Shown here: piece after piece, positions 7,735-18,465 of the stretch
How positions within the stretch are numbered: the first letter of the stretch is position 1
How the letters are laid out: each line of letters begins with the position of its first letter
DNA from: Amycolatopsis nalaikhensis
GTDB taxonomy: Bacteria; Actinomycetota; Actinomycetes; Mycobacteriales; Pseudonocardiaceae
Direction of reading: 5' to 3'
Length of the DNA: 64,000 bases
NCBI RefSeq assembly: GCF_030264295.1
Contig: NZ_CP127173.1
Coordinates: forward strand, 5,649,501 to 5,713,500
Position numbers and translations under genes: made by a program
The notes under the pieces: generated by a model
What the model saw: the letters and a program-made list of their open reading frames with translations, nothing else
Told to the model about the DNA's origin: nothing
Database searches by the model: none

Positions 7735-9393
7735 TCAAGCAGCCCGAGGCTGAGAATCAATCTCAGCCAAAAGAACCTTCAAAGCCTTCTTGTCAGCCTT
7801 ACCGACAGCGGTATGAGGAAAGGCATCCAGCACCTCAAGTCGTTCAGGAATCTTGAAGGCGGCCAACCCCCGCTCGGTCAGGAACCGAGAGATCTCGGCC
7901 AAGGACAACGAGCACCCACCGTGGAACCGAACGAAGACACAAACCCGCTCACCATAGACAGGATCAGGAGAGGGAACAGCAGCAACCTCGGCAACTTCAG
8001 GAAGCTCCTGGATGAGAGTCTCAACCTCACCAGCGGAGATCTTCTCCCCACCCCGGTTGATGAGATCCTTGACGCGCCCGCAGACAACGGCATAACCCTC
8101 AGGGGTAAGCCGAACAAGATCACCAGTCCGGAACCACCCGTCAGGAGTGAAAGAGAGCTTGTTCTGCTCAGGAACCCCGTAGTACCCACGAGGAGTCCCA
8201 GGGCCACGGGTAAGCAGCTCACCCTCACCACCAGGAGGAACGGGCAACCCATCCTCATCGACGATCAGCAGCTCATCGAAGGGACTCACAGGAGGCCCCT
8301 GAGTACCGAAAGCCAGCGAATCAGGAGCATCAGGCGGCGTGTAGCAGATGAGCCCTTCAGCCATGCCGTAGACCTGCTGCAGACGGCACCCGAGAGCCCG
8401 AGCCATCCGCTCGGCGATATCGGGAGCGAGCATGGACCCACCAACGTGCACATAACGCAGGCTGGAGAGATCCGGCTTCAGGGAAGCAGCGGCATCAACC
8501 CACTTGAGCACAACGGCGGGAACAGCCGACGTAGCAGTAACCCGCTCAGCCTCAATGGCCGCAAAGACAGGCTCAGGCCGCGGAGACGAGGAGAAAACAA
8601 CCCGCCCCCCGGCATGCAAGGCACCGAAGATCCCCGGACTGGCCAAGGGAAAGTTGTGCCCAGCGGGAAGAACAGCGAGATAAACGGTCTCGGAGTCGAA
8701 GGCACAGGCCCGAGCGGAGTGGGTGATGTTGAAGAGGTAGTCATCATGGGTCCGGCTGATGACCTTGGGCACCCCAGTGGTCCCACCGGAAAGCAGAAAC
8801 ACGGCGATGTCCGACGGCGCAGGGGAATGAGCGTCAAGCCAAGCCTGTCGCCCGGCAACATCCCCGGAAGGATCCATCAACGCACGAACATCGACGGCCC
8901 CAGGAGCAACGGAGTCCCCAACAACCAGCACGGAAGCCGAAGAAGGAAGAGCCCCGGCAACTCGGAAAGCAAGCTCCTGATGATCGAAGCCCCGCCAGGT
9001 ATCCGGAACGACAAGACCCCGAGCCCGCACGTGAGCACCGATGGCGGTCAGCTCGTGATCCCGATGGGGAGGCAGCATCATGGTCGGAACGACACCGAGC
9101 CGCAGCAAGGCGGTGGTGACGACCACGAACTCCCAGGTGTTGGGAAGCTGAACCAGCACGGTGTCGCCCCGCGACAGACCGCGCTCACTCAGCCGAGCAG
9201 CCAGCGCATCCGCCCGAACGGCGAGGTCGCGGTAAGACAGCCGAACAACACCGTCGACAACGGCGACCCGGTCCCCGCGAGCCTCGGCCCACTCCCACAG
9301 GTACGAACCCATGGTCCGCCCCGGCCAGACCCCGGCCGCGCGGTAGGCGTGGGCCAGATCCGCGGGCCAGGGCACGAAACCTTCGAAACTCAT
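7735..9393 (-). CDS. aryl-acid AMP ligase (DhbE/EntE-like) paired with the PKS
   Basis: A 552-residue ANL-superfamily ligase. It should adenylate an aromatic acid and pass it to CoA or a carrier. The ATP loop is LLSGGTTGVPK, as in 2,3-dihydroxybenzoate and salicylate ligases, and the substrate segment has AGHNFPLASPG, where the Asn replaces the Asp that binds an amino group in amino-acid-activating enzymes. The A10 lysine is in GKADKK near the end. Its ATG overlaps the PKS stop (ATGA), so the two are translationally coupled and the likely substrate is the PKS product. The 3' two-thirds is unusual: many codons end in T or G (GCT, TTG, GTT, ATT, GAT, TCT), unlike the PKS and unlike its own first 90 bases. 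Confidence 0.85.
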   Translation of the reverse strand: MSFEGFVPWPADLAHAYRAAGVWPGRTMGSYLWEWAEARGDRVAVVDGVVRLSYRDLAVRADALAARLSERGLSRGDTVLVQLPNTWEFVVVTTALLRLGVVPTMMLPPHRDHELTAIGAHVRARGLVVPDTWRGFDHQELAFRVAGALPSSASVLVVGDSVAPGAVDVRALMDPSGDVAGRQAWLDAHSPAPSDIAVFLLSGGTTGVPKVISRTHDDYLFNITHSARACAFDSETVYLAVLPAGHNFPLASPGIFGALHAGGRVVFSSSPRPEPVFAAIEAERVTATSAVPAVVLKWVDAAASLKPDLSSLRYVHVGGSMLAPDIAERMARALGCRLQQVYGMAEGLICYTPPDAPDSLAFGTQGPPVSPFDELLIVDEDGLPVPPGGEGELLTRGPGTPRGYYGVPEQNKLSFTPDGWFRTGDLVRLTPEGYAVVCGRVKDLINRGGEKISAGEVETLIQELPEVAEVAAVPSPDPVYGERVCVFVRFHGGCSLSLAEISRFLTERGLAAFKIPERLEVLDAFPHTAVGKADKKALKVLLAEIDSQPRAA

Positions 9394-12300
9394 TCAGGCT
9401 CCCCCGTCTCCTCGGCCATCCGCTCGGTGAGCAGCGCGGCGACGGCCTCGATGGTCGGCCGGTCCCAGAACAACGTGGCGGGCAATGGGAACCGGAACCG
9501 CCGCTCGAGCCCACGCCGGATCCGCACGGTCATCACGGAGTCCAGGCCCATCTCGATCAACGGCCGCCGGGAGTCCACTTCGGACGCGGCGAGCCCGGTC
9601 TCGGCGGCGACGTGCTTGCGGATCTCCTCGATCACCGCGGCCGACAGCTCGGCCCCGGTGAGCCCGGCCCACGGAACGTCGACCAGGTCCGCGGCGGTGG
9701 CACCGGCGGCGGCCTCCTCGGGCAGTTCCGAGAGCAGGGCCAGCTTCCGCACGCCGGGCTCGGCGGGCAGCGTCCGCAGCATCACGGCGTACCCGAGATC
9801 GTGCCGGGCGGCGAGATCCCAAGCTCCGAAGGCCTCCGTGACGCTGATGTCGGCCGTACCGCGAGCGGCGAGCTCGGCGTCGATCACGGCGGTGGAGGTC
9901 GACATGCCCAGCCCGCGCCACGACGTCCACGCGTAGCTGGCGGCACCGGGGTCGCCCGCCGCACGCCGGTGGGCGGCCAGTGCGTCGAGGAACGCGTTGC
10001 CCGCCGCGTAGCTGGTCTGCCCGGGCAGCCCGAGCAGCTGCCCGCACGAGGAGAACAGCACGAAGAAGTCCAGCGAGCCCGGCGGGAACAGGTGGTGCAG
10101 GTTCAGCGCGCCCTCGACCTTCGGCCGCATGACGCGGCGCAGCGAGGCTTCGTCGAGCTTGCCGAGCGTGCGGTCGTCGAGCACACCGGCGGCGTGCACG
10201 ACGCCGCGGAACGGCGGCAGCCCGAGGGCGTCCGGCGACAGCTTGGCCGCGACGTCCTCGGGATCCGCGACGTCCACCGCGACCGGGAACACCGTGACAC
10301 CGAGGCGTTCCAGCGCGACGACCGACTCGACGGCGTCGATCTGGGCTTCGTCCGTCAGCTCGCCCCACTCGGCGCGCGGCGGCAGCCCGCGGCGGCCGGC
10401 GAGCACGATCCGCCGGGCCCCGCGGTCGGCCAGCCAGTGCGCGACCTCCAGCCCCAGCACACCGAGGCCGCCGGTGACCAGGTACGTCGCGTGCGGCCGG
10501 GCGGCCAGGCGAGGCTGTGTCGGGTCGCCCTCGAGGCGGTGCAGGCGCCCGACCGAGGCCTCGCCGTCGCGGACGACGACGACGTCTTCGCCGCGGATCG
10601 TCCGCAGCACCTCGACCAGGCCCGCGATGTCCGTTTCGGACTGTCCGATGTCGACGGTGCCGCCCCACAGGTCCGGGTGCTCGCCACCGATCACGCGGCC
10701 GACACCCCAGAGCGGGCCGTGGCCGAGCGCGTCGGCTTCGGCGCTTTCGCGGACGCCTTCGGTGAGGCACCAGACCTTGGCGGTCTTGGCCTGCCCGGTC
10801 GCGGCGACGCGCTGCGCCGTGCGGGCGAGCAGCCACGAGGCTTCCGCGGCGGCGTCGCCGGTCGCGCCGGCGGCGGGCACCACGAGCAGCGTGTGGTCCG
10901 CGCCGAGCACCCCTTCGGGCAGGCCCTCCGGCGTGGCGGCGACCAGGTGCGCGACGCTCAGCGCGTCGAGCCCGGTCGTGACCCGCCGCAGCACCGGCGA
11001 GTCCGGTCCGACCAGCACGAGGTTCCCGGCCGGTCCGCCCGCGACGCCCTCGGCGGGGCGCCAGGCCAGCTGGTGCACGACCTGCCGCGGGCTCGTCACC
11101 GCGCCGGCTTCGCTGTCCAGCACGCCGTACTTGAGCCGGGTCAGCCGGCCGACGACGGTGCCGTCGAGGTCGGCGATCTCGACGTCGACGGTGTCGTCGG
11201 CGACCACGCGCACGGTCACCTTGGCCCGCGACGGCGACTGCTCGGCGAGCGTGACGCGGTGGATGTGCGCCGGCATCCGCAGGATCGGCGGCCCGCCGAA
11301 GGCGACCGACGCCGCCGACAGCGCGCCGTCGAGCAGCGGCGCCCAGGTGGCGGGCAGCTCGTCCGAGCCGGGGTCGGTGGTGACCGTGACGACGAGGGTG
11401 CCCTCGCCGCGCCGGATCTCCTCGACCGCCCACGGGAAGCCCATCGCGGCGACGCCGAGCGTGGCGAGCCGGTCGATGACGTACCCGGTCGGCAGGTCCT
11501 CGGTGGTCCGCGCTTCCGAACGCTGGCCGCGGATCGTGCCGCCGAACGCGGTGACCGCCGCCGTGGTGTGGGTGACCCAGCCCTTGTCGTCGGGGTCGCC
11601 GGCGTTGACGTCCTCGATGATCCGCGAGGACAGCCGGAAAGCGCCGTCCTGCAACACGATCTGGAGGTGCCGCGGCCGCGTGACGCTCACCGGGACGCGC
11701 AGCGCGACGTCGGAGAGCTCGTGCCAGGCACCCTTCGCCGAGGCCGCGGCGGTGAGGAAGCTGTTGAGCAGCACCGCGGCCGGGATGATCTCGACCTTCC
11801 GCACCGGGTGGTCGCCGGGGTATGGCCGCGAGTCGCGGTCCAGGTAGGTCAGCCAGGCCTGGGCCGGGTTCGCGCCGTGCACGTTGATCCGGCCGCCGAG
11901 CAGCGTGTGGCTGTCGAGGTCGTGCTGCTCGGTGAGGAACGAGCGGCCGACCGAGTCGTCGACCCAGTGCTCCTTGCGCTGCCACGCCGTGGTCGGCAGG
12001 TCCGCCAGCGAACCCTCCGGCCAGTGCGCGGCCCAGTCGACGTCGGCGCCGCCGCAGTACAGCACGCCGAGGTTCGCCAGCAGCGTCTCGCGCTCGGGCC
12101 GGTTGCGCCGCAGCGAGTGCGTGACGACGGCGTCGGTGATGCCCAGCTCGTCGAGGGTCTCGTTGATCGAGTGCTCGACCACGGGGTGCGGCGAGACCTC
12201 GACGAACAGGCGGTAGCCGTCGGCCGCCGCGGCCGCGACGGCCTCGGCGAACCGCACGGTGCCACGCAGGTTCGTGGCCCAGTAGGCGCCGTCGCGCGGG

Positions 12301-14586
12301 GCTTCCGAGCGCGGGTCGGCCAGCGCGGTGCTGTACACCGGGATGTCGGCCGGGGCGGGCGGCAGGTCCGCGGCGGCCGCGGCCAGCGACTCCAGCAGCG
12401 GGTCCATGTGCGGGCTGTGGAAGGCGACGTCGGAGTCGACGCGGCGCACCGCGAGTCCTTCGGCGGCGAACTCCTCACTCGTCTCCCGCACGGCGTCGAT
12501 GTCGCCGGAGAACACGGTCGAGCCGGTGGCGGCGGCGACCGCGACGGCGATGTCCGTGCGGCCGGCGAGCCGTCGCCGCGCCTCCTCCGGCGGCAGGTTG
12601 ACCATGGCCATCGCGCCCTGGCCCGCCACCTGCCGCAGCAGCACGGACCGGCGGCAGACCAGCCGCGCGCCCTGCTCCAGGGTGAGCATCCCGGACGTGA
12701 CGGCGGCGGCGATCTCGCCGACCGAGTGCCCGATGACGGCGTCGGGGTGCACCCCGCGGTCGCGCCACAGCGCCGCGAGTGCCACCTGGACGGCGAAGAT
12801 CATCGGCTGGATGACGTCGACGGGCTGCGGCTCGTCCGAGCCGATCGTCGCGCGCGGGGAGATCCCCAGCTCCGCCTGGAAGACCGGCTCGATCGCGTCG
12901 ATCACGGCCTCGAAGGCGGGTTCGGTGGCCAGCAGCTCGCGGGCCATGCCGGTCCACTGCGAGCCGTGCCCGGAGAAGACCCAGACGAGGTCCTGGCGCG
13001 AGGTCTCCGGCAGCGCGCGCCCCGTGACACCGCCGGTGCCCGAAGCGGCGAACTCGGCCAGCTTCGCGCGCAGCGTTTCGGTGCTGTCGGCGGTCACCGC
13101 GGCCCGGTGCGGCAGGTGCTGGCGACGCCGCGCGAGCGTGTGGCCGATGTCGGCGAAGCTCGGTGTCGGGGTGGCGCGCCAGCCAGTTCGCCAGCCGCCC
13201 GGCGTACTTCGACACGGCCGCCTCGGTCGCGCCGGACAGCGGCAGGACGTTCTGCCTGGCGCCGTTCGCCTTGGCCGTCGCGGAGTCGGCTTCGGGCGCG
13301 GCTTCGAGGATGACGTGCGCGATGGTGCCGCCGTAGCCGTAACCGGAGACCCCGGCGCGACGCGGCGCGCTGCTCTGCGGCCACGGCGTGTTCTCGGTGA
13401 CCACGCGCAAACCCGAAGTGGCCCACGGGATCTTGGGGTTCGGCGTGGTGAAGTTCAGGCTGGCCGGGATCTCGCCGTGCTGCAGCGCCAGCACGGTCTT
13501 GATCACCCCGGCGACCCCGGCGCCCGCCTCGAGGTGCCCGACGTTCGGCTTCACCGAGCCGATCAGGCACGGAGCGTCGGCGGGACGTCCGGCCCCGAAC
13601 ACCGCCGTCATCGCGCCCGCCTCGAGCGGGTCGCCGACGCTGGTGCCGGTGCCGTGCGCCTCGACGTAGCCGACGGTCGCCGGGTCGATGCCGGACGCCT
13701 GGTAGGCGCGGCGCATCAGGTGGGCCTGCGCTTCGCCGTTGGGCGCCATGATGCCGTTGGTCTTGCCGTCCTGCTGCACGGCGCTGCCGCGGATCACGGC
13801 GAGCACGCGGTCGCCGTCGCGACGGGCGTCCTTGAGCAGCTTGAGCACGACGATGCCGCCGCCCTCGCCGCGGCCGTAACCGTCGGCCGAGGCGTCGAAG
13901 GACTTGCTGCGCCCGTCGCGCGAAGTGGCGCCGGCGGCGTCGAGCACGACCGACAGACCCGGACCGGCCATCACCAGGATGCCGCCGGCGAGCGCGACCG
14001 GGCACTCGCCCGAGCGCAGCGCTTGGGCCGCCAGGTGGATCGAGACCAGCGAAGACGAGCACGCGGTGTCGACCACCATGCTCGGCCCGCGCAGGTCCAG
14101 CGCGTAGGACACCCGGTTCGCGACGGCGCAGAACGAGCTGCCGATCCCGGTCCACGCCTCGATCCGCGGCAGGTCCTCCAGCAGGCGGCGGCCGTAGTCG
14201 TCGGCGCCGACGCCCATGAACACCCCGGCGTCCGTGCCGCCGAGCGAGCGCGGCGGGATGCCGGCGTGCTCCAGCGCCTCCCACGCCAGCTCCAGCGTGA
14301 TCCGCTGCTGCGGGTCCATCAGCGCCGCTTCGCGCGGGGTGACGTCGAAGAAGTCGGCGTCGAACTCCTTGACGTTGTCGAGGAACGCACCGCGCTTGGT
14401 CACGTCCCGCACCACCGCGGCGTGCTCGCGGCTCTGGCCCGCGTGCCACTCCCAGCGGTCCGCTGGCAGCTCGCCGACGGTGTCGCCACCGTCGCGCAGG
14501 AGGGCCCAGAACGCCTCCGGTGACTCGATTCCCGCGGCGAAACGGCAAGCCATCCCGATGATGGCGACGGGTTCGGGGAAGTTCAT
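9390..14586 (-). CDS. iterative type I PKS, 6-methylsalicylate/naphthoate-synthase class (one apparent frameshift)
   Basis: A KS-AT-DH-KR-ACP enzyme of 1731 residues once a single-base insertion at 13156/13157 is removed. This is the domain order and size of bacterial 6-methylsalicylic acid and naphthoic acid synthases. It condenses acetyl and malonyl units iteratively into an aromatic acid. KS: Cys176 (DTACSSS), His311 (EAHGTGT), His351. AT: Ser621 (GHSVGE) with VAFH, pointing to malonyl-CoA. DH/thioester-hydrolase-like domain: His926 in HPVRKVEIIPAA, where the usual Gly of HxxxG is Lys. KR: GGLGVLG near 1371 and Tyr1526. ACP: Ser1683 (GLDSVM). No thioesterase. First gene of a two-gene operon with the ligase. 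Whether the product is 6-MSA or a naphthoate cannot be read from sequence. As written, the frame breaks between KS and AT. Confidence 0.9.
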
Positions 14587-14683
14587 CGGCCTTCTTTCGT
14601 TCGTCCCGCGAGCGGCGGGCGCCGGGCAAGGACACCGAAGATCCGGGCGAGCCGGTTCCGGCCCGCCCGGATCGGGCTCCGGG

Positions 14684-15724
14684 CTACTTGTGGCCCACCA
14701 CCAGGGCGTGGCTGAAGCCGAGGTCGGCGAACCGCTCGACCCGCGAGAAACCGGCGTCGCGCACGGACTTCTCCATGTCCGCGGCCGACCAGGTCATGCC
14801 CTCGCCGGACGCGAGCGCCAGGAAGTACGGCGACACGAGCCCGCCGGACAGCGAACCGGTGCCCTCGTCGTTGGAGACGAAGTTGTAGACCAGCACCGTG
14901 CCGCCCTCGGGGAGCGCGTCGTAGCACTTGCGGAGCATCTCGGTGTTCCGCTCCAGCGACCAGATCTCGTAGATGTGGAAGTAGAGGATCGCGTCCGCGC
15001 CCTCGGGCAGCCGGTCGGTGAGCATGTCGCCCGGGTGGAAGTGGACGCGCTTGCGGACCGACGGGTCCTCGATCTTGTCGGCGGCCAGGCGCGTGACGCT
15101 CTCCTGGTCGAACACGGTCATCTCGAGCTCGGGGTAGCGCTCGGCCAGCTTGACCGAGTTGGTGCCGTCGCCGCCGCCGATGTCGATCGCGTGCTTGATG
15201 CCGCTGAAGTCGTAGTACTCCAGGAACTGCTCGAACGCGCGGTTCGAGGCGTCACCCATGTTGTCGTAGAAGACCTTCTGCAGGTCCGGGGTGGCGGTGA
15301 GCTTCGAGTAGAGCGTGTCGCCGGGCCCCTCGAGGTGGCGCAGGCCGACGTTGGTGCTCTGCCGCATCGACTCGGCGAAGTCGACCAGGGTCTTGTTGAT
15401 GATCTTGTCCTGGATGTCGATCAGCGGGCCGAGGAACCGCTCGCCGTCCTTGAGCAGCTTCCGGCGCACGATCGGGGCGTTGACGAACTTGCCGTCCTTC
15501 TTCTCGATGAGCAGCAGGGACGCCAGGCCGAGCAGCAGGACGCGCGCGGGGTACTCCTCGACGCCGAGCGCCGCCGCCGTCTCGGTGACGTCCAGGCCGC
15601 CGCTGTCCTCGAGCTTCTGGAACAGGTCGAACTCGAGACCCGTGCGCAGCAGTTCGAACGCGGTGTGGCCGTGGATGAGGATCCGGAGGTAGTCCGCATC
15701 CGAGATCGGGACGCTCGTCGCCAT
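14684..15724 (-). CDS. SAM-dependent methyltransferase, plant O-methyltransferase type, next to the PKS
   Basis: A 346-residue methyltransferase with an N-terminal winged-helix dimerisation domain (residues about 12-95) and a C-terminal Rossmann domain with DIGGGDGTN as the SAM loop near residue 180. Starts at the ATG at 15724, preceded by GAAGGAGC; the longer open frame upstream runs through intergenic repeats. It sits 97 bases upstream of the PKS on the same strand, so it most likely methylates the aromatic acid. Related proteins in 6-MSA pathways make 3,6-dimethylsalicylate by C-methylation, while relatives in naphthoate pathways O-methylate. Sequence alone does not separate these. Confidence 0.8.
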   Translation of the reverse strand: MATSVPISDADYLRILIHGHTAFELLRTGLEFDLFQKLEDSGGLDVTETAAALGVEEYPARVLLLGLASLLLIEKKDGKFVNAPIVRRKLLKDGERFLGPLIDIQDKIINKTLVDFAESMRQSTNVGLRHLEGPGDTLYSKLTATPDLQKVFYDNMGDASNRAFEQFLEYYDFSGIKHAIDIGGGDGTNSVKLAERYPELEMTVFDQESVTRLAADKIEDPSVRKRVHFHPGDMLTDRLPEGADAILYFHIYEIWSLERNTEMLRKCYDALPEGGTVLVYNFVSNDEGTGSLSGGLVSPYFLALASGEGMTWSAADMEKSVRDAGFSRVERFADLGFSHALVVGHK

Positions 15725-16124
15725 GGCTTGTGCTCCTTCGCAAGGGATGGGTCGGCCGCCCGGCTCGCCCGCATACGAGGATGATCGGGGCGAAAACCCG
15801 GCGGCGCCTCCATTTCTGCGGTGCGGGCTCGCTCGCCTGCGGTCGGCCGCCGGAAGCGCACGACGGGAGACGCGGAGCGGCCGCCCCAAGCGCCCCAATG
15901 TGGCCTTCGGTGCGTCTGACGCACCCAAGGCGGCCTTCGGTGCGTGAGACGCAACCAAGGCCGCCTTGGGGCGCTCGGGTCTGGCGCGCGGTGCCCGGTG
16001 TCGCGAATGACTCATTCGGGACGCTGGAGGTCCCGAATGAGTCATTCGCGACCTCCGGGGCGCGCCGGGGGACCGGGCCGAGGGTGCCGTGGCGGGCGGG
16101 GCTCACTCTGCGTAGATTCGGGGC
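15725..16124. promoter_or_regulatory. 400-base divergent intergenic region with two hairpin elements
   Basis: Separates the methyltransferase-PKS-ligase operon from the sigma-factor gene, so it holds both promoters. It carries a family D-type element (about 15894-15977, with GCGTCTGACGC and CCAAGGCGGCC parts repeated in inverse order) and a family A hairpin at 16000-16052. A GTAGATT box at 16110-16116, close to the GTG start of the sigma gene, could be a -10 for a leaderless message. Confidence 0.6.
16000..16052. repeat. hairpin family A (GAATGA-G/C-TCATTC), copy 1
   Basis: Perfect 22-base arms, GTCGCGAATGACTCATTCGG type, with a 9-base loop. Each arm itself contains the palindrome GAATGACTCATTC. 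Related to copies at 19549, 39317 and 39404. Confidence 0.9.
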
Positions 16125-17582
16125 GTGACGGACGGCCGGTGCCCCAGCTGCGGCAAGACCCTCCCCGCGCGGGCGGGTGGCCGCGGGCGCGTGTCCAAGT
16201 ACTGCTCGCCCGCCTGCCGTCAGAAGGCCTACCGCGAGCGGCAGCAGCCCGCCGCCGGTGCCGCCGTGCCCGACCTCATCGCCGACATCGAGCAGCGCGT
16301 CCGCCGGCTGGCGCCGCAGCTGCCCGAGGCCTTCTACACCGACGTCACCGACCTGGCCTCGACCGTCGGCAAGCTCCGGCGCATCGCCCAGCTCGCCCGC
16401 GACGCCGCCGTCACCGAAAACGTCACGCTCGCCCGCGTGACGAACAAGCGGCCGGAAAGCGTCACGCCCGCCCGCGTGACGGAAGACCACCCGGAAAACG
16501 TCACGCCTGCCGCCGTGACGGAAGAAAACGTCACGGACGACGCCGTGACGGAAACCCGCGAGGGCGAGAACGACGAGGTCACCGCCGCCGTGCGGGCCGG
16601 TGACGAATGGGACTTCGCCGGGCTCGTCGAGCCGTTCCGGCACGAGCTGCAGGTGCACTGCTACCGGATGGTCGGCTCCTACGACGACGCCGAGGACATG
16701 GTCCAGGAGACCTTCCTCCGCGCCTGGAACCGCCGTGACGCCTTCGAGGGCCGGTCGACCTTCCGGGCCTGGCTGTACCGCATCGCGACCAACTCCTGCC
16801 TGGACTTCCTGCGCCGCAACCAGCGCCGTCCGCAGCGGTACGAGCCGGTGCCCGGCATGGACAGCGGCACCGCGGAACCACCCGCACGGGTGACGTGGCT
16901 GCAGCCCTACCCGGACGCGCTGCTCGAGGACGTCGCCTCGACGGACGTCGAGCCGGAGCGCGCCGCGGTGTCCCGGGAGACCATGGAGCTGGTCTTCCTG
17001 GCCGCGATCCAGCACCTGCCGCCGCGGCAGCGGGCCGTGCTGATCCTGCGTGACGTGCTCGGCTGGCCCGCCGCCGACACCGCCGAGCAGCTGGACATGA
17101 CCGTCGCCTCGGTCAACAGCGCCCTGCAGCGGGCCCGGCCCGCGCTGCGCCGCCACCTGCCCGAACGGCGCGGCGACTGGACCATGCCGGCCCGCCCGAC
17201 CAGCGAAGAGCGCGAGATCCTGCAGCGCTACATGGACGCCGCCGACCAGGCCGACGCCGCCGTCGTCGCCGAGCTGCTCAGCGAGGACGTCGTGCTGACC
17301 ATGCCGCCGAACCCGTTCTGGTTCGTCGGCCGCGACGCGATGATGGCGTTCATCAAGCCCTCGATCGACCCGGCGTCGCCGCACTTCCAGGGCACCTGGA
17401 AGCACCTGCCGACCTTCGCGAACCGCATGCCCGCCGCGGCCGGCTACCTGCGGCGGCCGGGCACCACCGTCTACCGGGCGCAGGTGCTCGACGTCCTGCG
17501 CATCGAAGGCGGCCGGATCGTCGAGATCACCTCCTTCGAACCGCACCTCTTCCCGGCCTTCGGCCTGCCGCTCACGCTTTAG
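16125..17582 (+). CDS. ECF sigma factor with N-terminal zinc-finger-like and C-terminal SnoaL-like domains
   Basis: A 485-residue sigma-70 family protein. Residues 1-40 carry four cysteines (CPSC ... YCSPAC) and a basic stretch, resembling a small treble-clef zinc domain. Residues about 100-150 form a repetitive linker (ENVT..ARVT, ESVTPARVT, ENVTPAAVT). Sigma region 2 follows (EDMVQETFLRAW), then region 4 (LPPRQRAVLILRDVLGW and the helix-turn-helix TAEQLDMTVASVNSALQRAR), then an NTF2/SnoaL-like domain of about 120 residues. ECF groups with such C-terminal domains use them to control activity in place of an anti-sigma factor. The start is GTG at 16125. No anti-sigma gene is adjacent. It is the only visible regulator in the cluster and could drive it, but this is inferred from position. 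Confidence 0.85.
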   Translation: MTDGRCPSCGKTLPARAGGRGRVSKYCSPACRQKAYRERQQPAAGAAVPDLIADIEQRVRRLAPQLPEAFYTDVTDLASTVGKLRRIAQLARDAAVTENVTLARVTNKRPESVTPARVTEDHPENVTPAAVTEENVTDDAVTETREGENDEVTAAVRAGDEWDFAGLVEPFRHELQVHCYRMVGSYDDAEDMVQETFLRAWNRRDAFEGRSTFRAWLYRIATNSCLDFLRRNQRRPQRYEPVPGMDSGTAEPPARVTWLQPYPDALLEDVASTDVEPERAAVSRETMELVFLAAIQHLPPRQRAVLILRDVLGWPAADTAEQLDMTVASVNSALQRARPALRRHLPERRGDWTMPARPTSEEREILQRYMDAADQADAAVVAELLSEDVVLTMPPNPFWFVGRDAMMAFIKPSIDPASPHFQGTWKHLPTFANRMPAAAGYLRRPGTTVYRAQVLDVLRIEGGRIVEITSFEPHLFPAFGLPLTL

Positions 17583-17676
17583 CCCCGATCGGGCGATGAG
17601 TTTTCCGGCGGGCGTGCGTCTCAATGTCCGACAACGCGGGCAACACAGCACGCGAAGAGACGCGAAGGAGAGAGCG

Positions 17677-18465
17677 ATGTCGCTCGAGAAGAAGAACGCG
17701 ATCGTCTACGGTGCCGGCGGCTCGATCGGCGCGGCGGTGGCCAAGGCGTTCGCCGCCGACGGCGCGCACGTGTTCCTCGTGGGCCGCACCCTCGAGTCCC
17801 TGCAGGCCGTGGCCGACGAGATCGAGGCCGCCGGCGGTTCGGCTTCGGTGGACGTCCTCGACGCGCTCGACGAGTCGGCCGTCGAGGAGCACGCCAAGAC
17901 CGTGGTGGTCGAGGGCGGCAGCCTGGACGTCTCGATCAACCTGATCACCCGCGGCGACGTGCAGGGCATCCCGCTGGTCGACATGAAGACGGCGGACTTC
18001 ACCAGCCCGATCATCACCGGCGTCACCACGAACTTCATCACCATGCGCGCCGCCGCCCGGCACATGGTGGAGCAGGGTTCCGGCGTCATCCTCGCGCTCG
18101 ACAGCGGGTCCGCGCACGGCAGCCCGATGATGGGCGGGACCGGTTCCGCCGACGGCGCGATCGACACCCTCGTCCGCAACCTGGCGGCCGAGATCGGCCC
18201 GGCGGGCGTGCGCGTCGCCGGCATCTGGACCGCGGGCCTGCCGGAGACGCTGTCGCCGGAGAAGCTGGCGGCGTTCAGCGGCGCGCCGAAGATGGACGAC
18301 GCCGCGTTCCAGGGTCTGCTGCAGCACCTGGACGGCATGCGCATGACCAAGAAGTCGCCCACGCTCGCCCAGGTGGCGCAGACCGCGGCGTTCCTCGCCT
18401 CCCCCGAGGCCGGTGCCATCACGGGCACCTTCGTGAACGTCACCAGCGGCATCTTCCCCAGCTGA
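17677..18465 (+). CDS. divergent short-chain dehydrogenase/reductase-like protein, copy 1
   Basis: A 262-residue Rossmann-fold SDR with the cofactor loop YGAGGSIG near the N-terminus and the family C-terminal end GAITGTFVNVTSG. The catalytic YxxxK is missing: aligned on GAIDTLVRNLAAE, the Tyr position is Thr and the Lys position is Asp. It may bind NAD(P) without ordinary SDR chemistry, or use another acid/base. The ATG at 17677 follows GAAGGAGAG. A near-identical paralogue follows 231 bases downstream. A GCGTCT box lies 56 bases upstream. Confidence 0.8.
   Translation: MSLEKKNAIVYGAGGSIGAAVAKAFAADGAHVFLVGRTLESLQAVADEIEAAGGSASVDVLDALDESAVEEHAKTVVVEGGSLDVSINLITRGDVQGIPLVDMKTADFTSPIITGVTTNFITMRAAARHMVEQGSGVILALDSGSAHGSPMMGGTGSADGAIDTLVRNLAAEIGPAGVRVAGIWTAGLPETLSPEKLAAFSGAPKMDDAAFQGLLQHLDGMRMTKKSPTLAQVAQTAAFLASPEAGAITGTFVNVTSGIFPS

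Noticed and set aside
7228..9936. 902-codon plus-strand frame across the family B repeats and ligase gene
   Set aside because: Runs through two repeats and a terminator and is antisense to a ligase with intact ANL motifs.
13100..13160. Split PKS as two separate proteins (KS alone and AT-DH-KR-ACP)
   Set aside because: The break falls inside the KS-AT linker, the downstream frame has no ribosome site, and one base restores a normal-length enzyme; the same lesion recurs in two other genes.
9612..13313. 1233-codon frame on the plus strand opposite the PKS
   Set aside because: Arg/Val/Gly/His-rich shadow of the PKS; the minus frame carries all catalytic motifs.
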